Notes under the pieces: generated by a model
Seen by the model: only the letters and a program-made list of their open reading frames with translations
Told to the model about the DNA's origin: nothing
The model's database searches: none
Part shown: piece after piece, positions 16,949-28,000 of the stretch
How the letters are laid out: every line of letters begins with the position of its first letter
Numbering within the stretch: position 1 is the first letter of the stretch
Assembly: GCF_001974875.1 (NCBI RefSeq)
Contig: NZ_MTQD01000003.1
Span: forward strand, 124,001 to 188,000
Direction of reading: 5' to 3'
Length of the DNA stretch: 64,000 bases
Source: Pseudoalteromonas sp. EB27
GTDB taxonomy: Bacteria; Pseudomonadota; Gammaproteobacteria; Enterobacterales; Alteromonadaceae
Program-made: the position numbers and the translations under genes

Positions 16949-19900
16949 ATGCGGGTGGTTAACCTAGGTCAGTTGTTTGGCGAGCTAAAAACGTGCTTAA
17001 AAAAAGATCAATTTATTTTTAAAAAACGCTTACATGGTGTAAAAAAAATAACCGATGAAAACAAGCATGCCAACGCGCTTGAAAAAATAGCGGCTGATAT
17101 AACCCGTAGCCAAGAACTGCGAGCTAAGCGCTTAGCGGGTCTTCCTAAAGTGACTTACCCTGAGCAATTGCCAGTAAGTCAAAAAAAGGAAACAATTAAA
17201 GACGCCATTGCAAATAACCAAGTGGTTATTATTGCCGGTGAAACGGGCTCTGGTAAAACAACGCAAATTCCTAAAATGTGTTTAGAGCTTGGCCGCGGTG
17301 TTGATGGCTTAATTGGCCACACGCAACCACGACGATTAGCTGCGCGAACCGTGGCTAATCGTATTGCTGAAGAAATGAAATGTGAACTTGGTCAGCAAGT
17401 CGGTTTTAAAATTCGTTTTAGCGATCAGGTTTCTAATAATACCTACGTTAAACTAATGACTGACGGTATTTTACTGGCAGAAATTCAGCAAGACCGATTT
17501 TTAAATCAATACGACACCATAATTATAGATGAAGCGCATGAGCGTAGTTTAAACATCGACTTTATTTTGGGTTATTTAAAAAACCTACTTCCAAAACGCC
17601 CTGATTTAAAAATAATTATTACCTCTGCGACCATCGATCCTGAGCGCTTTTCAAAGCATTTTGATGATGCGCCCATTATAGAAGTATCGGGTCGTACTTT
17701 CCCTGTGGACGTGCGCTACAACCCAACGACTGATATTAATAAAGATGATATGGAAGCCGAGGGCGATCAGCTGCAAGGTATTTTTGATGCCGTTGATGAA
17801 CTATGCGCCGAAGGCCCAGGCGACATACTAATATTTTTAAATGGTGAGCGTGAGATACGCGATACCGCTGATGCACTTAGCAAGCGTAATTTAAAACACA
17901 CTGATGTGTTACCACTTTACTCGCGCTTATCTAACGCAGAGCAAAACCGTATATTTGCACCGCATTCTCGTCGTCATATTATTTTATCGACCAACGTAGC
18001 CGAAACATCACTAACTGTGCCGGGTATTCGCTATGTAATAGACCCAGGTACTGCGCGTATAAGCCGCTACAGTTATCGTACAAAAGTTCAGCGCCTGCCA
18101 ATAGAACCTATTTCGCAAGCAAGTGCTAATCAGCGTATGGGTCGTTGTGGACGTGTTGAAGCGGGTATTTGTATACGCTTGTACTCTGAGGATGATTTTT
18201 TATCGCGCCCAGAGTTTACCGACCCTGAAATACTGCGTACTAACCTTGCATCTGTTATTTTACAAATGTTGGCACTCGGGCTTGGTGATATGGCGCAATT
18301 TCCGTTTGTGCAAGCACCAGATAGCCGTAATATAAGTGATGGTTTATCGTTATTAGAAGAACTACAAGCCGTAAAGCCAGACAAACGTGATAGTAAAACG
18401 AGTTTAACTCAATCGGGTAGAGAGCTAAGTCGATTACCGGTTGATCCTCGTTTAGCTAAAATGGTGCTCACAGCTCACAAACTTGGCGCATTGCGTGAAG
18501 TGATTGTTATTGTGGCGGCGCTGTCGATTCAAGATCCACGCGAACGCCCGCAAGAAAAACGTGCTGCAGCCAATGAAAAACACGGTCGCTTTGACGACCC
18601 AGATTCAGACTTTATCGCTTTTTTAAACTTATGGAATTACCTAGAAGAGCAGCAAAGCGAGCTAACTAACGGCCAGTTTAGAAAGCTGTGTCAAAAAGAT
18701 TTCCTAGCCTATATGCGTTTACGTGAGTGGCAAGATATTGTTTATCAAATAAGTACTGTGTGTAACGAAATGGGCATGAAAGCAACCAGCCAAGCGGCTG
18801 ATGGCGAACTTGTTCATAAAGCGTTATTAAGCGGAATGCTGAGCCACATTGGCTTTAAAGATGATAAACAAATATACAAAGGCGCACGTAATAGTCAGTT
18901 TCATATTTTTCCGGGTTCAGGTTTATTTAAAAAGAGCCCTAAATGGATTATGTCGGCAGAGCTGGTAGAAACCAGTAAATTATATGCCCGCACAAATGCA
19001 AAAATAGACATTAACTGGGTAGAACCATTAGCACAGCATTTAGTAAAACGCAGCTACACAGAGCCACACTGGGAGAAAAAGCCAGGTGCGGTAATCGCGT
19101 TTGAGCAGCAAACTTTGTACGGCCTACTTGTTGTAAATAAACGCCGCTGTGTTTATAGCAATATCGACCCAAAAGTAAGTCGAGAGCTTTTTGTACGCAC
19201 CGCATTAGTTGAGCAAGAGCTGGGTTTAAACGAGAGCTTTTTAGCATTTAACCGTGAACTAATAGAAGATATTCAAGTTCTGGAAAATAAGTCGCGTCGC
19301 CGTGATATTTTAGTTGACGAGCAAACGTTATTTGAGTTTTACGATAAAAAAATTCCCAAAGAAATTAATAACCGCGCTGCATTTTTAAAATGGTATAAAA
19401 CACAAAAACAACAAAATAAACATTACTTACATATGACTCGTGAAGAGTTAATGCAGCATGGCGCAAGTAATATTACTGAGTTTGATTACCCTGACACATG
19501 GCAGCAAGACAATATTATATTACCACTTGCTTATCATTTTGACCCAGGACAAGCGGTTGATGGTGTTGCGGTACAAATACCGGTAGCGCTGTTGAATCAA
19601 GTACAAGAGAGTGGTTTTGACTGGCACATACCTGCATTTAGACATGAGCTAATAAGTGGACTTATAAAGTCATTGCCTAAATCGCTGCGCCGTAATTTTG
19701 TGCCAGCACCAAATTATGCAGATGCAGTGCTTGCAGCCATTGAGCCAATGCAAGGGGGCTTAATTGATGCTTTAGCTACGCGTTTATTAAGAATGACAGG
19801 TGTGAGAGTTGATATGGAGGCGTGGGATTTAACAGCCCTTGCGCCGCATTTGCGATTACAGTTTGAAGTACGTGATGAACACGATAAGTTACTTGCCCGT

Positions 19901-20842
19901 GGACTTGATTTAGCCAAACTTAAAGCAGAGCTGCAAGGTGAAGTAACCGAAACATTGTCTAAAGTAGCCGATAAAGGCATTGAAAAATCAGACCTAACAC
20001 AATGGGACTTTGGTGAGCTGCCAGCGTCGTATGTTAAAAAACAAGGTCAATACGAAATAAAGGCGTACCCTGCGCTGGTGGATAAAAAGTCAGCCGCTGC
20101 AGTAGAGCTTTTTGATAGTGAAGCAAAAGCGCAGCAAGCGCATCAACAAGGTTTGCGCCGTTTAGTATTGTTAAATGTGCCGTCGCCAATTAAGTACTTA
20201 CAACAAAACTTACCAAATAAAGCAAAGTTGGGTTTGTATTTTAATCCGTTTGGTAAAATAGCCGATTTAATTGATGACTGTATCGCCGCAGGTGTTGATA
20301 GCTTATTAGTGAAACACGGCGATATACGCGATGAAAAAGCATTTGAAACAGTAAAAGAGCAAATACGAGGTGAGCTCGGTGACTCAGTTGTATCGATTGC
20401 AACGCAAGTTGAGCAAGTATTGAGTATTGCGCACGCACTGCATAAAAAAATGAAAGGGCGCGTTGATTTAACCATGATAACTGCGCATGGCGATATAAAA
20501 TCACAGCTTGAGTCACTTATATTTAAAGGTTTTGTGAGCGCGCATGGCGCAGAGAAAATAACGGATTTAATTCGTTATTTAAAAGCGATTCAAAAACGTT
20601 TAGAAAAACTACCTGTGGATCCAAATCGTGATAGGTTATGCGTATTAGAGCTCGATAAAGTTGCTCAAGAGTACAAAAAGGTAGTTAATAAAACGCCTAA
20701 AGGGTTACCTATCCCACAAGAGGTAACCGCTATCTTTTGGATGCAACAAGAGCTAAGAGTGTCGCTATTTGCTCAAACACTTGGAACTCCTTACCCAATT
20801 TCGGCTAAGCGAGTACTCAATGCGATAAAAGAGATAGAATAA
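16949..20842 (+). CDS. hrpA: ATP-dependent RNA helicase HrpA
   Basis: 1297 residues, matching E. coli HrpA (1300). The ATG at 16949 has TAAGG just upstream. It is a DEAH-box helicase: Walker A AGETGSGKTTQIPK, TQPRRLAARTVANR, DEAHERSLNID, ITSATIDPERF, LSTNVAETSLTVPGIRYVIDPG and QRMGRCGRVEAG. The long C-terminal half is the HrpA-specific region. HrpA helps remodel mRNA and rescue stalled ribosomes in related bacteria. It appears to stand alone; a receiver-domain gene follows after 75 bp. Confidence 0.96.
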   Translation: MRVVNLGQLFGELKTCLKKDQFIFKKRLHGVKKITDENKHANALEKIAADITRSQELRAKRLAGLPKVTYPEQLPVSQKKETIKDAIANNQVVIIAGETGSGKTTQIPKMCLELGRGVDGLIGHTQPRRLAARTVANRIAEEMKCELGQQVGFKIRFSDQVSNNTYVKLMTDGILLAEIQQDRFLNQYDTIIIDEAHERSLNIDFILGYLKNLLPKRPDLKIIITSATIDPERFSKHFDDAPIIEVSGRTFPVDVRYNPTTDINKDDMEAEGDQLQGIFDAVDELCAEGPGDILIFLNGEREIRDTADALSKRNLKHTDVLPLYSRLSNAEQNRIFAPHSRRHIILSTNVAETSLTVPGIRYVIDPGTARISRYSYRTKVQRLPIEPISQASANQRMGRCGRVEAGICIRLYSEDDFLSRPEFTDPEILRTNLASVILQMLALGLGDMAQFPFVQAPDSRNISDGLSLLEELQAVKPDKRDSKTSLTQSGRELSRLPVDPRLAKMVLTAHKLGALREVIVIVAALSIQDPRERPQEKRAAANEKHGRFDDPDSDFIAFLNLWNYLEEQQSELTNGQFRKLCQKDFLAYMRLREWQDIVYQISTVCNEMGMKATSQAADGELVHKALLSGMLSHIGFKDDKQIYKGARNSQFHIFPGSGLFKKSPKWIMSAELVETSKLYARTNAKIDINWVEPLAQHLVKRSYTEPHWEKKPGAVIAFEQQTLYGLLVVNKRRCVYSNIDPKVSRELFVRTALVEQELGLNESFLAFNRELIEDIQVLENKSRRRDILVDEQTLFEFYDKKIPKEINNRAAFLKWYKTQKQQNKHYLHMTREELMQHGASNITEFDYPDTWQQDNIILPLAYHFDPGQAVDGVAVQIPVALLNQVQESGFDWHIPAFRHELISGLIKSLPKSLRRNFVPAPNYADAVLAAIEPMQGGLIDALATRLLRMTGVRVDMEAWDLTALAPHLRLQFEVRDEHDKLLARGLDLAKLKAELQGEVTETLSKVADKGIEKSDLTQWDFGELPASYVKKQGQYEIKAYPALVDKKSAAAVELFDSEAKAQQAHQQGLRRLVLLNVPSPIKYLQQNLPNKAKLGLYFNPFGKIADLIDDCIAAGVDSLLVKHGDIRDEKAFETVKEQIRGELGDSVVSIATQVEQVLSIAHALHKKMKGRVDLTMITAHGDIKSQLESLIFKGFVSAHGAEKITDLIRYLKAIQKRLEKLPVDPNRDRLCVLELDKVAQEYKKVVNKTPKGLPIPQEVTAIFWMQQELRVSLFAQTLGTPYPISAKRVLNAIKEIE

Positions 20843-20917
20843 AACTTGCATTTTCTATTAAGCTTAGTACCTTAATAGGAGGATTTATTTTTGTTTTGAA
20901 AAGGAAGCGACATAGTT

Positions 20918-21298
20918 ATGTCCTCATCGATTGAACATAAAACAAAGCGACTTTTAGTGGTAGACGACGAGTATTTTAATTTTGAAATGCTTAAAGCAGC
21001 ACTGGCGTCGAAATTTGATGTTAGTTATGCAGATTCAGGGCAAAGCTGCCTTGCATCGGCAATTGCGAGTCCGCCAGATATAATTTTGCTTGATGTTTGT
21101 ATGCCAGGTCTTGATGGTTATGATACATGCCGAATGCTAAAACACACACCTGAAACAAAAAATATTCCTGTTGTTATGGTATCGGGCCTTGAGTCTCCAT
21201 CTGAAAAGCAAGCAGGGTTTGATGCTGGTTGCAATGCATATGTTGTAAAGCCATTTTCAGTGGGTGCTTTATTGGAAGAAATTAACACGGTTGTTTAG
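20918..21298 (+). CDS. Stand-alone receiver-domain response regulator
   Basis: 126 residues, one CheY-like receiver. The acidic pocket is VVDDE, the phosphorylated aspartate is in IILLDVCMPGLDGYD, the switch serine in VVMVSGLE and the lysine in AYVVKPFS. There is no output domain, so it must act through a partner protein. AAAAGGAAG precedes the ATG. The PilZ gene begins nine bases after its stop, making the PilZ protein the obvious candidate partner. No kinase is adjacent. Confidence 0.9.
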   Translation: MSSSIEHKTKRLLVVDDEYFNFEMLKAALASKFDVSYADSGQSCLASAIASPPDIILLDVCMPGLDGYDTCRMLKHTPETKNIPVVMVSGLESPSEKQAGFDAGCNAYVVKPFSVGALLEEINTVV

Positions 21299-21307
21299 AG
21301 GTAACGT

Positions 21308-21604
21308 ATGTTTACTGATGATAAGCGAAATTTTAGACGCATGCAGATCAATACACCTGCAAATTTAACGACGATAGAACCCATAGCGGGTTTAAGTTTT
21401 GCCGCAGAGTGCGTGGATTTAAGTGCAACAGGTTTATCAATTCATTTAGATGAATTACTTGAACCTAATACATTACTGACGGTGAACATTGATTCAACTC
21501 ACCCAAGTATTGCGCCTTTAAATGCAACAGCAAAAGTAATACGTGCCAGCAAAGAAGATGATGGCACGGTAACAGCAGGTCTTGAAATTATTGAGTTTAA
21601 CTAA
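21308..21604 (+). CDS. PilZ-domain protein
   Basis: 98 residues. The N-terminal DDKRNFRRMQINTPANLT resembles the c-di-GMP-binding RxxxR box and VDLSATGLSIHLDE the DxSxxG box; the C-terminal strands (TAKVIRASKEDDGTVTAGLEIIEF) complete the PilZ barrel. It is co-transcribed with the receiver protein upstream. The likely role is a c-di-GMP effector; what it controls cannot be read from the sequence. Confidence 0.85.
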   Translation: MFTDDKRNFRRMQINTPANLTTIEPIAGLSFAAECVDLSATGLSIHLDELLEPNTLLTVNIDSTHPSIAPLNATAKVIRASKEDDGTVTAGLEIIEFN

Positions 21605-21627
21605 GTTGAATCTAGTTAAACTCAATA
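21589..21627. terminator. Inverted repeat between the PilZ gene and rlmI, likely bidirectional terminator
   Basis: A 15-bp stem centred on a 9-nt loop (TATTGAGTTTAACTA-type arm 21589-21603, partner 21613-21627). It overlaps the PilZ stop codon and lies before the rlmI stop on the other strand. It is AT-rich and lacks a long T run, so efficiency is uncertain. Confidence 0.5.
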
Positions 21628-21634
21628 GTAGATA

Positions 21635-22825
21635 TTAAAAAACCTTACAGATTAAGCCTTTTAAGTAAAAGCCTTCAGGGTAGCTGCCAGCAATTGGATG
21701 ATCAGCTGCCTGGTTTAATCGCTCCATTATAAGTAGGTCTTTACCTGCATCAAGAGCTGCATCGGCGACTACTTTTTGAAACAAGTTTTGTTCCATTAAA
21801 CCAGAACATGAGAATGTTAATAATGTTCCGCCTGGTTTTAGTATTTGCATGGCTATCATGTTGATATCTTTATAACCACGGCACGCACCTGTTAGCTGCG
21901 CTTTATTATCAGCAAACTTTGGTGGGTCCATTACGATGGTATCAAACTGTTTGCCTTCGTCACGGTATTGGCGTAGTAACTTAAATACATCCTGCTTAAC
22001 AAAGCTCACTTTATCTAAATCTAAGTTATTATGCTCAACATTACGTTTTGCAGTATCAAGCGCTGGCTGAGATACGTCTACGTTAGTTACATGCTCACAT
22101 CCACCACGCAAAGCGTACAACGAAAATGTACCTGTATAACTAAAACAGTTAAGTACCGTTTTACCCTTTGAAAAACGCTCAAGTGCGGCACGGCTATCGC
22201 GTTGGTCTAAATAAAAGCCCGTTTTATGTCCGTCGATTATATCGACTTCAATTTTAAAACCGTTTTCATCAATAAGTACTGGCTGTGTTGGTTCATTACC
22301 CCAAAGAGCGCCTTTTATTGGCTCTAAGCCTTCTTTAGTACGTACTTCTACATCTGAACGTTCGTATATGCTAGAACCCGGGAAAATAGACATCAACGCG
22401 CCAACAATCTCGCCTTTATGACGCTCGGCACCCGCACTTAGTAGCTGACACACTAATACGTTATCAAACTTATCGATTGTAACGCCTGGTAAGTAATCAG
22501 ATTCAGCGGCACATAATCGAAACCCTGTTAATCCGCCTTCTTCTATTACTTGGCTACGTGCTTCTAATGAACGACGTAAACGGCGTTCAAAAAAGTTTTG
22601 ATCGATGATTTCTTTTTCGTCAAAGCTCCAAACACGTGCGCGAATTTGTGAGTGAGGGCTATAAGCAGCAGTTGCTAAAAATTTACCTTCACTGTCGTGA
22701 ATCGTTACTGTGTCGCCTAATCCTGGTTTACCTTTAATTTTTTTGATGGCTTTTGAAAATAACCAAGGGTGTTTTCTTTTTAATGATTTATCGCGACCAG
22801 CTTGTAGGTAAACGGCAGATGACAT
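21635..22825 (-). CDS. rlmI: 23S rRNA (cytosine) methyltransferase RlmI
   Basis: 396 residues, as in E. coli RlmI. It opens with a PUA-like RNA-binding domain ([21 protein letters not shown]) and ends with a Rossmann methyltransferase: [33 protein letters not shown] for S-adenosylmethionine, VMDPPKFA as motif IV and LLTFSCSG with the catalytic cysteine. E. coli RlmI makes m5C1962 of 23S rRNA. It is divergent from the HD hydrolase gene. Confidence 0.93.
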   Translation of the reverse strand: MSSAVYLQAGRDKSLKRKHPWLFSKAIKKIKGKPGLGDTVTIHDSEGKFLATAAYSPHSQIRARVWSFDEKEIIDQNFFERRLRRSLEARSQVIEEGGLTGFRLCAAESDYLPGVTIDKFDNVLVCQLLSAGAERHKGEIVGALMSIFPGSSIYERSDVEVRTKEGLEPIKGALWGNEPTQPVLIDENGFKIEVDIIDGHKTGFYLDQRDSRAALERFSKGKTVLNCFSYTGTFSLYALRGGCEHVTNVDVSQPALDTAKRNVEHNNLDLDKVSFVKQDVFKLLRQYRDEGKQFDTIVMDPPKFADNKAQLTGACRGYKDINMIAMQILKPGGTLLTFSCSGLMEQNLFQKVVADAALDAGKDLLIMERLNQAADHPIAGSYPEGFYLKGLICKVF

Positions 22826-22964
22826 AAGGCTTCTCAGTAGTAATAAATAAGCTCTGTATTTTAGTCAAGCAGCGAGCAACATACAATGAATGTTTTGCAA
22901 GGGGGGCATAAAGCACGGTAAAGTACGGATAATCTACCTATTCATTAGCTTTTGGAACCTAATA

Positions 22965-23621
22965 GTGCCTGACGCCGTTTTAAGCCCCGATTTAAAAATA
23001 CTTAATTCACAATGTAGAGAATTTATAACTTCTTTAGTGCATGCCGATGTAGCTCACGATATTACCCACATAGAACGCGTGGTACGTGTTGCAATACAGC
23101 TATGTAATGCAGAGCAGGCAAACATGTCGGTGGTATTACCTGCAGCGTGGATGCACGATTGCGTGGCAGTTGCTAAAAATCACCCTGATCGTGCAAAAGC
23201 CTCTACTATGGCAGCCGATAAGGCATTGGAATTTTTAAAATCTATTAATTATGACGAGTCACTTTTTGATGAGATTCATCATGCTATTGCGGCGCATAGC
23301 TTCAGCGCAAATATAAAAATTAAAACAGTTGAGGCGCAAATAGTACAAGATGCTGACAGAATGGATGCATTGGGCGCTATTGGGGTGAGTCGCTGCATGA
23401 AAGTAGGCGGATCAATTTCTCGGCTATTGTACAATCCAGAAGACCCTTTTTGTGTTGAACGTGAGGCTGATGATAAAAAATACACGCTTGATCACTTCTT
23501 CATAAAGCTATTACATATTGCCGACAGCATGAATACGCCATCAGCTAAAGCAGAAGCGAATAGGCGTACAACGTACATGCATGAATTTTTAGAGCAATTA
23601 AAGTCAGAAATAGGCGAGTGA
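22965..23621 (+). CDS. HD-domain phosphohydrolase, YedJ/YpgQ-like
   Basis: The open frame reaches 22890, but GGAA seven bases before a GTG at 22965 makes that the better start, giving 218 residues. Metal-binding HD residues are visible: HDITHIERVVRVA, AAWMHDC, and VQDADRMDALGAIGVSR. The family includes nucleotide and pyrophosphate hydrolases such as YpgQ; substrate unknown here. The VOC gene follows after one base, so the two form an operon. Confidence 0.85.
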   Translation: MPDAVLSPDLKILNSQCREFITSLVHADVAHDITHIERVVRVAIQLCNAEQANMSVVLPAAWMHDCVAVAKNHPDRAKASTMAADKALEFLKSINYDESLFDEIHHAIAAHSFSANIKIKTVEAQIVQDADRMDALGAIGVSRCMKVGGSISRLLYNPEDPFCVEREADDKKYTLDHFFIKLLHIADSMNTPSAKAEANRRTTYMHEFLEQLKSEIGE

Positions 23622-23622
23622 C

Positions 23623-24063
23623 GTGAATAATACAAGCATACCTAAGTTATCTGGGATTGATCATTGCCATTTAAATGTTGATAACTTGGTTGGTGCCGTT
23701 AAGTGGTATGAGCGTGTTTTAGGTTTTAGTGTAGTACCCGAGCTTGCCTTTTGGGATGAGGACGGACGCGGCCCTTTAACACTTGAAGATACTAGTTCAA
23801 CAACTCGTTTAGCACTTTTTGAAGGTGAGGGGCGTAGTAAAGGGATTGCTTTTTTGGCCTCAGGGGATCAATTTATTCAATGGCTCAATCATCTTGAGGG
23901 TTTAAATGTAAAAGCAGTTTTAGCAGATCATGGTGTAACGTTTTCTATGTACTTTAAAGATGAGAGTGGTAATAGCCATGAAATTACGTCACATGACTAT
24001 CGTTATATAAAGTCTTATTACCCAAATGTTGAGCTTGGCTCTCACAGCGCTAAAAAGAATTAG
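23623..24063 (+). CDS. VOC-superfamily (glyoxalase/dioxygenase fold) protein
   Basis: 146 residues from a GTG start immediately after the HD gene. GIDHCHLNVDNLVGAVKWYERVLGF and FSMYFKDESGNSHEITSHDY are the paired beta-alpha-beta units of the vicinal oxygen chelate fold, with likely metal ligands H and E. Specific substrate cannot be deduced. Its last four bases overlap the end of the convergent HD-GYP gene. Confidence 0.82.
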   Translation: MNNTSIPKLSGIDHCHLNVDNLVGAVKWYERVLGFSVVPELAFWDEDGRGPLTLEDTSSTTRLALFEGEGRSKGIAFLASGDQFIQWLNHLEGLNVKAVLADHGVTFSMYFKDESGNSHEITSHDYRYIKSYYPNVELGSHSAKKN

Positions 24064-25052
24064 CTTTCTTGATTTGCATTTTTTATAGCAAGAATATCGT
24101 CTAAAATTTTTACAAATAGTTCGATTAGAGCGGGATCAAAATGAGCACCTGCTTGTTCTTGCATATGCAAAACTGTTTTCTCTACACTCCACGCTTCTTT
24201 ATAAGGGCGTTTTGAAGTCAGAGCATCAAAAACATCAGCAACGGCAACAATTCTACCTTCAATTGATATTTCTTCGCCTTTGATCCCGTTAGGATAGCCT
24301 GAGCCATCCCATTTTTCGTGGTGTTGAATTGCAAGTGTATGCGCAAGTTGTAATAATGGCGATGAAGAATTTGCTAATATTTGTGCACCAATTATGGCGT
24401 GTTTCTTCATATGTTCAAACTCTTCAGAAGTTAACTTTCCTGGCTTGAGTAAGATAGCATCAGGGATACCTATTTTTCCAACATCGTGCATTGGGGCGGC
24501 TTGGCGTAAAAGCTCTGCACTATGCTCATCCATACCTAGCGCTAATGCTAAAACTTTACTGTATTGACTCATACGCACTATATGTTCGCCAGTGTCGGTA
24601 TCTTTATATTCAGCAGCACGGCCTAGGCGTTGTACTAAATCAACATGTGCTTGTTTTAGTTGTTCAGCTTGCACTAGCGATAAGTGAGTTTTAACTCTAG
24701 CTCTTACAATAGCAGGGCTTATTGGTTTGGTGATATAATCTACAGCACCAAGCTCAAAGCCTTTAAACTCATCGCTTTCATCGCCTAGCGCGGTTACAAA
24801 AACAATAGGGATATGTGATGTTTTTGGATTGTTTTTTATTCGTTGACATACTTCAAAACCATTCATATCTGGCATCATTATGTCTAGCAGAATTAGTTTT
24901 GGTAGTTCTTTTTCAAGTAGTGCCAGTGCGGCATCACCCGATTTAGCAAACGACATACGATACTGATTACCTAACACTTCGCGCATTACTTTTAGATTTG
25001 CAGGCTCATCGTCAACAATTAATACCCGTGGCCTATCTGTCGTAAAATCCAT
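24060..25052 (-). CDS. Response regulator with HD-GYP phosphodiesterase output
   Basis: 330 residues. Residues ~8-125 are a receiver (LIVDDEP, LILLDIMMPDMNGFE, PIVFVTALGDE, DYITKPIS). Residues ~150-325 are an HD-GYP domain: HDVGKIGIPDAILLKPGKL, IQHHEKWDGSGYPNGIKG and IVAVADVFDALTSKRPYK, all metal and GYP residues intact. Such proteins hydrolyse c-di-GMP. It starts three bases after the stop of the MHYT hybrid kinase, so that kinase is very likely its phosphodonor. Confidence 0.93.
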   Translation of the reverse strand: MDFTTDRPRVLIVDDEPANLKVMREVLGNQYRMSFAKSGDAALALLEKELPKLILLDIMMPDMNGFEVCQRIKNNPKTSHIPIVFVTALGDESDEFKGFELGAVDYITKPISPAIVRARVKTHLSLVQAEQLKQAHVDLVQRLGRAAEYKDTDTGEHIVRMSQYSKVLALALGMDEHSAELLRQAAPMHDVGKIGIPDAILLKPGKLTSEEFEHMKKHAIIGAQILANSSSPLLQLAHTLAIQHHEKWDGSGYPNGIKGEEISIEGRIVAVADVFDALTSKRPYKEAWSVEKTVLHMQEQAGAHFDPALIELFVKILDDILAIKNANQES

Positions 25053-25055
25053 TAA

Positions 25056-28000
25056 TTAATACTCATTATTTGTTAGTTTTTCAAGCAAGCTTTCTAGTAT
25101 CTCGTGCGCTTTATCAAAATCAAATTCATCAAAGGCTTCGGCTATATCATTAACTTCATTTTGAAAAGATGAAGGGGCACCGCGTTGTAGTTTTGCTAGT
25201 AGTTCATCATTTAGCTCTGCGTTTTGTGCATCTTTATAAAGTATTTCACACAATGACTTAACTTCATCTATTAATAGTGTGTCTAAACTATTACCTTCAG
25301 ACTTACTGCTTGGCTTGTCGCAAGTATTTGATGAGAGTAGTTGCGATATAACAGTTAGCTCGCTTTTTATATCGTCTAAAATACTAATAACTTTAGTATC
25401 ACTTTGCTTTTGCTCTAAATCGGCTAATAACTTCATTAACGTTATTAGGCCCAAATTACCAGCAACACCTTTAAGAGTATGGATGAGACTATCAGCATCT
25501 TTTATATTTGATAATTTATCACTGAATAATATTTCGAACCGCTTATTGCTATCACTAATAAATTTAGTGATTTCGGTAAGTTGCTTACACTTAGAGCCCC
25601 ACAGTGCTAACCCTTTTTCAAAATCTATATGCTGTGCTTTAGGATCGCTTTGCGATATAACCATTTCTTTTGCGATACCAAGGCCAAGGACTTGTGCTAT
25701 TTCTTGGTTTAGTTGGTTTATATCAATAGGCTTATTAGCAAAGCCATTCATGCCTGCTTTTTTAGCGGTTAGTTTATCTTGCTGTAGTACACTGGCAGTG
25801 AGCGCAATAATTGGTGTGTACTTAATTTGTCTTTGGTTTTCTATTGCTCTTATTTTTTGCGTTGCTTGTATGCCATCACACAATGGCATATGTATATCCA
25901 TTAAAATGACATCAAAGTCTTGTTCTTCAAATACTTTTATCGCCTCGAGCCCGTTTGATGCCTTGGTAACGGCATGCTGGTCGCGCGAAAGGAGCAAAGA
26001 AAGTAGTTCTGTATTTTGTTCAATATCGTCAACTACCAATATTCTAAGAGCTGGTAACTGGGTGTGTAGACCATCAAAATGATCTATTTTAGTTTCGTCA
26101 CCTATAGCAAGCGGCAATGAAAAGTAAAAGCAGGTGCCTCTACCTAATTCGCTTACCAAGTTTATTGTTCCACCCATAAGTTCTACCAGTTGTTTGCTTA
26201 TGGTTGTACCAAGACCTGTGCCACCAAAGCGGCGTGTAGTAGTACCATCGGCTTGCTCAAAAGGTTGAAACACTGCTTGAATACGATCTTTTGCAATACC
26301 AATACCTGTATCTTGTACTTCAAAAAACAGATGCTGATTTTGTGTCATGCCAACAGTTACGGTAACAGAGCCTTTTTCGGTGAACTTAATAGCGTTACCA
26401 ATCAGGTTGGTGAGTACTTGTCTAAGTCGATCTGGATCGCCGTAGTACGTCGTACTTACTGATTCTTTAATGTGGAGCTTAAGGTCTAAATCTTTCTTTT
26501 TAGCTTCTAACCAGAAAGTAGAAATAATACTGTCTATTACTGGTTTTAAATTAAAGTGTACTGGCTCAATAGTAAGCTTACCGCGTTCTAGTTTAGCGGA
26601 ATCGAGTATTTCATTTAACAGCCTAAGCAACGAGCGAGCTGCATTATTTACGGTCACTAAATGCTTTTGCTGCTCCCGATCAAGAGGAGTGTCCATTAAT
26701 AGGTCGCTAAACCCAATAATAGAATTCATTGGTGTGCGGATTTCATGGCTCATGTTGGCCATAAAAGATTGCTTTGCATAAGCCGCTTCTTCCGCTTTAA
26801 ACTTAGCTTGCTCTAGTTTTTCTTCATATTCTTTGCGTTCAGTAATATCAACTAAAACACCATCAATCCACTTTGCTTGACCTTGGGTATCAAAGTCGAT
26901 GCTGCCTTTATCTAAAAGCCATAAGATATTACCGTTTCTGTGGCGAATCCTGTATTCGATTGAATACTGACGTTTTTCTTCTACTGCTTTTGTTACTGCA
27001 TCTACAATAGGCTGCTGATCAGACTTTAAAATCAAATCGTTAAATTCAATGCAGTGTTCAGTAAATTCATTCGGGTTATAGCCAGTTAATTCGTTGATGC
27101 TTGGACTAATAAAAAGCATGGTCCAGTTATCATCAAATTGGCATCTAAAAGCAACGCCTGGCATGTTGTCCATCAAGGAACGGTACTTTTGTTCTTTTTC
27201 TTCAAGGCTTTTTTGTAAAGCGCGTTGCTCTGTTAAGTCTGTAATAAAGCCTACGTAAAGAGGGTCTTGCCCTGGTTGATTAACTTCACCGACGCCTAAT
27301 CGTATAGGAAATAAGTGGCCGTTTTTGTGTTTAGCAAAAATTTCACGGTTAACACCAATTACTTTACCTAAATCAACATTTTTAGCATGTAAAAGATAGC
27401 TGTCGTGATGTGTCGCGATAGCATCATCCATTAGCATTTTAATATTATGATTTTGTACTTCATTTTCATGCCAACCAAAAATTTTGCTAGCTGACTCATT
27501 AAAGCTCAAAATAATACCAGTATGATCTATTGTTACAATACCATCGATTGCTGTGCCTAGAATTGCATTTAGTCGTGACTCGTCGGCAGACTTTTCTTCT
27601 AGCAACATTTTATATCTGACCATACCGTTTAGCACCGCTACTACACTTGTAATAGCAACCGTGGCAGTAGCGACTGCAATAGCTATAAAGGTGAGCCCAG
27701 CAGAAGCATTTACGTCGTCATATAAAAGAGGAGATGTTGCGACAAAGCGTGTAGATGCCATTCCCATGTAATGCATAGCAGCCACAGCAAGGCCTAATAT
27801 TATAGCGCTGATGGCTCGGTTTTGTAGGTGTGATAGCTTTGGAAAGAACTTATCAAGATTAAAGCGACTATATAATGCTATAAACGAAAGAGCGACGGCA
27901 ACTAAAATTGATAGGCCAAATGTTAGTGGGTCATAACGTAACATGGGAGCAAGCTCCATTGCAGCCATACCGCTGTAATGCATTGTACCAATACCAGCCC

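Noticed and set aside
20855..20878. Hairpin CTATTAAG/CTTAATAG after hrpA as terminator
   Set aside because: A weak AT-rich stem followed by GAGGA, not a T run; hrpA may read into the receiver gene.
25279..26082. 267-codon frame antisense to the hybrid kinase
   Set aside because: Opposite conserved receiver and HPt domains; Ser/Leu/Ile-rich translation without family features.
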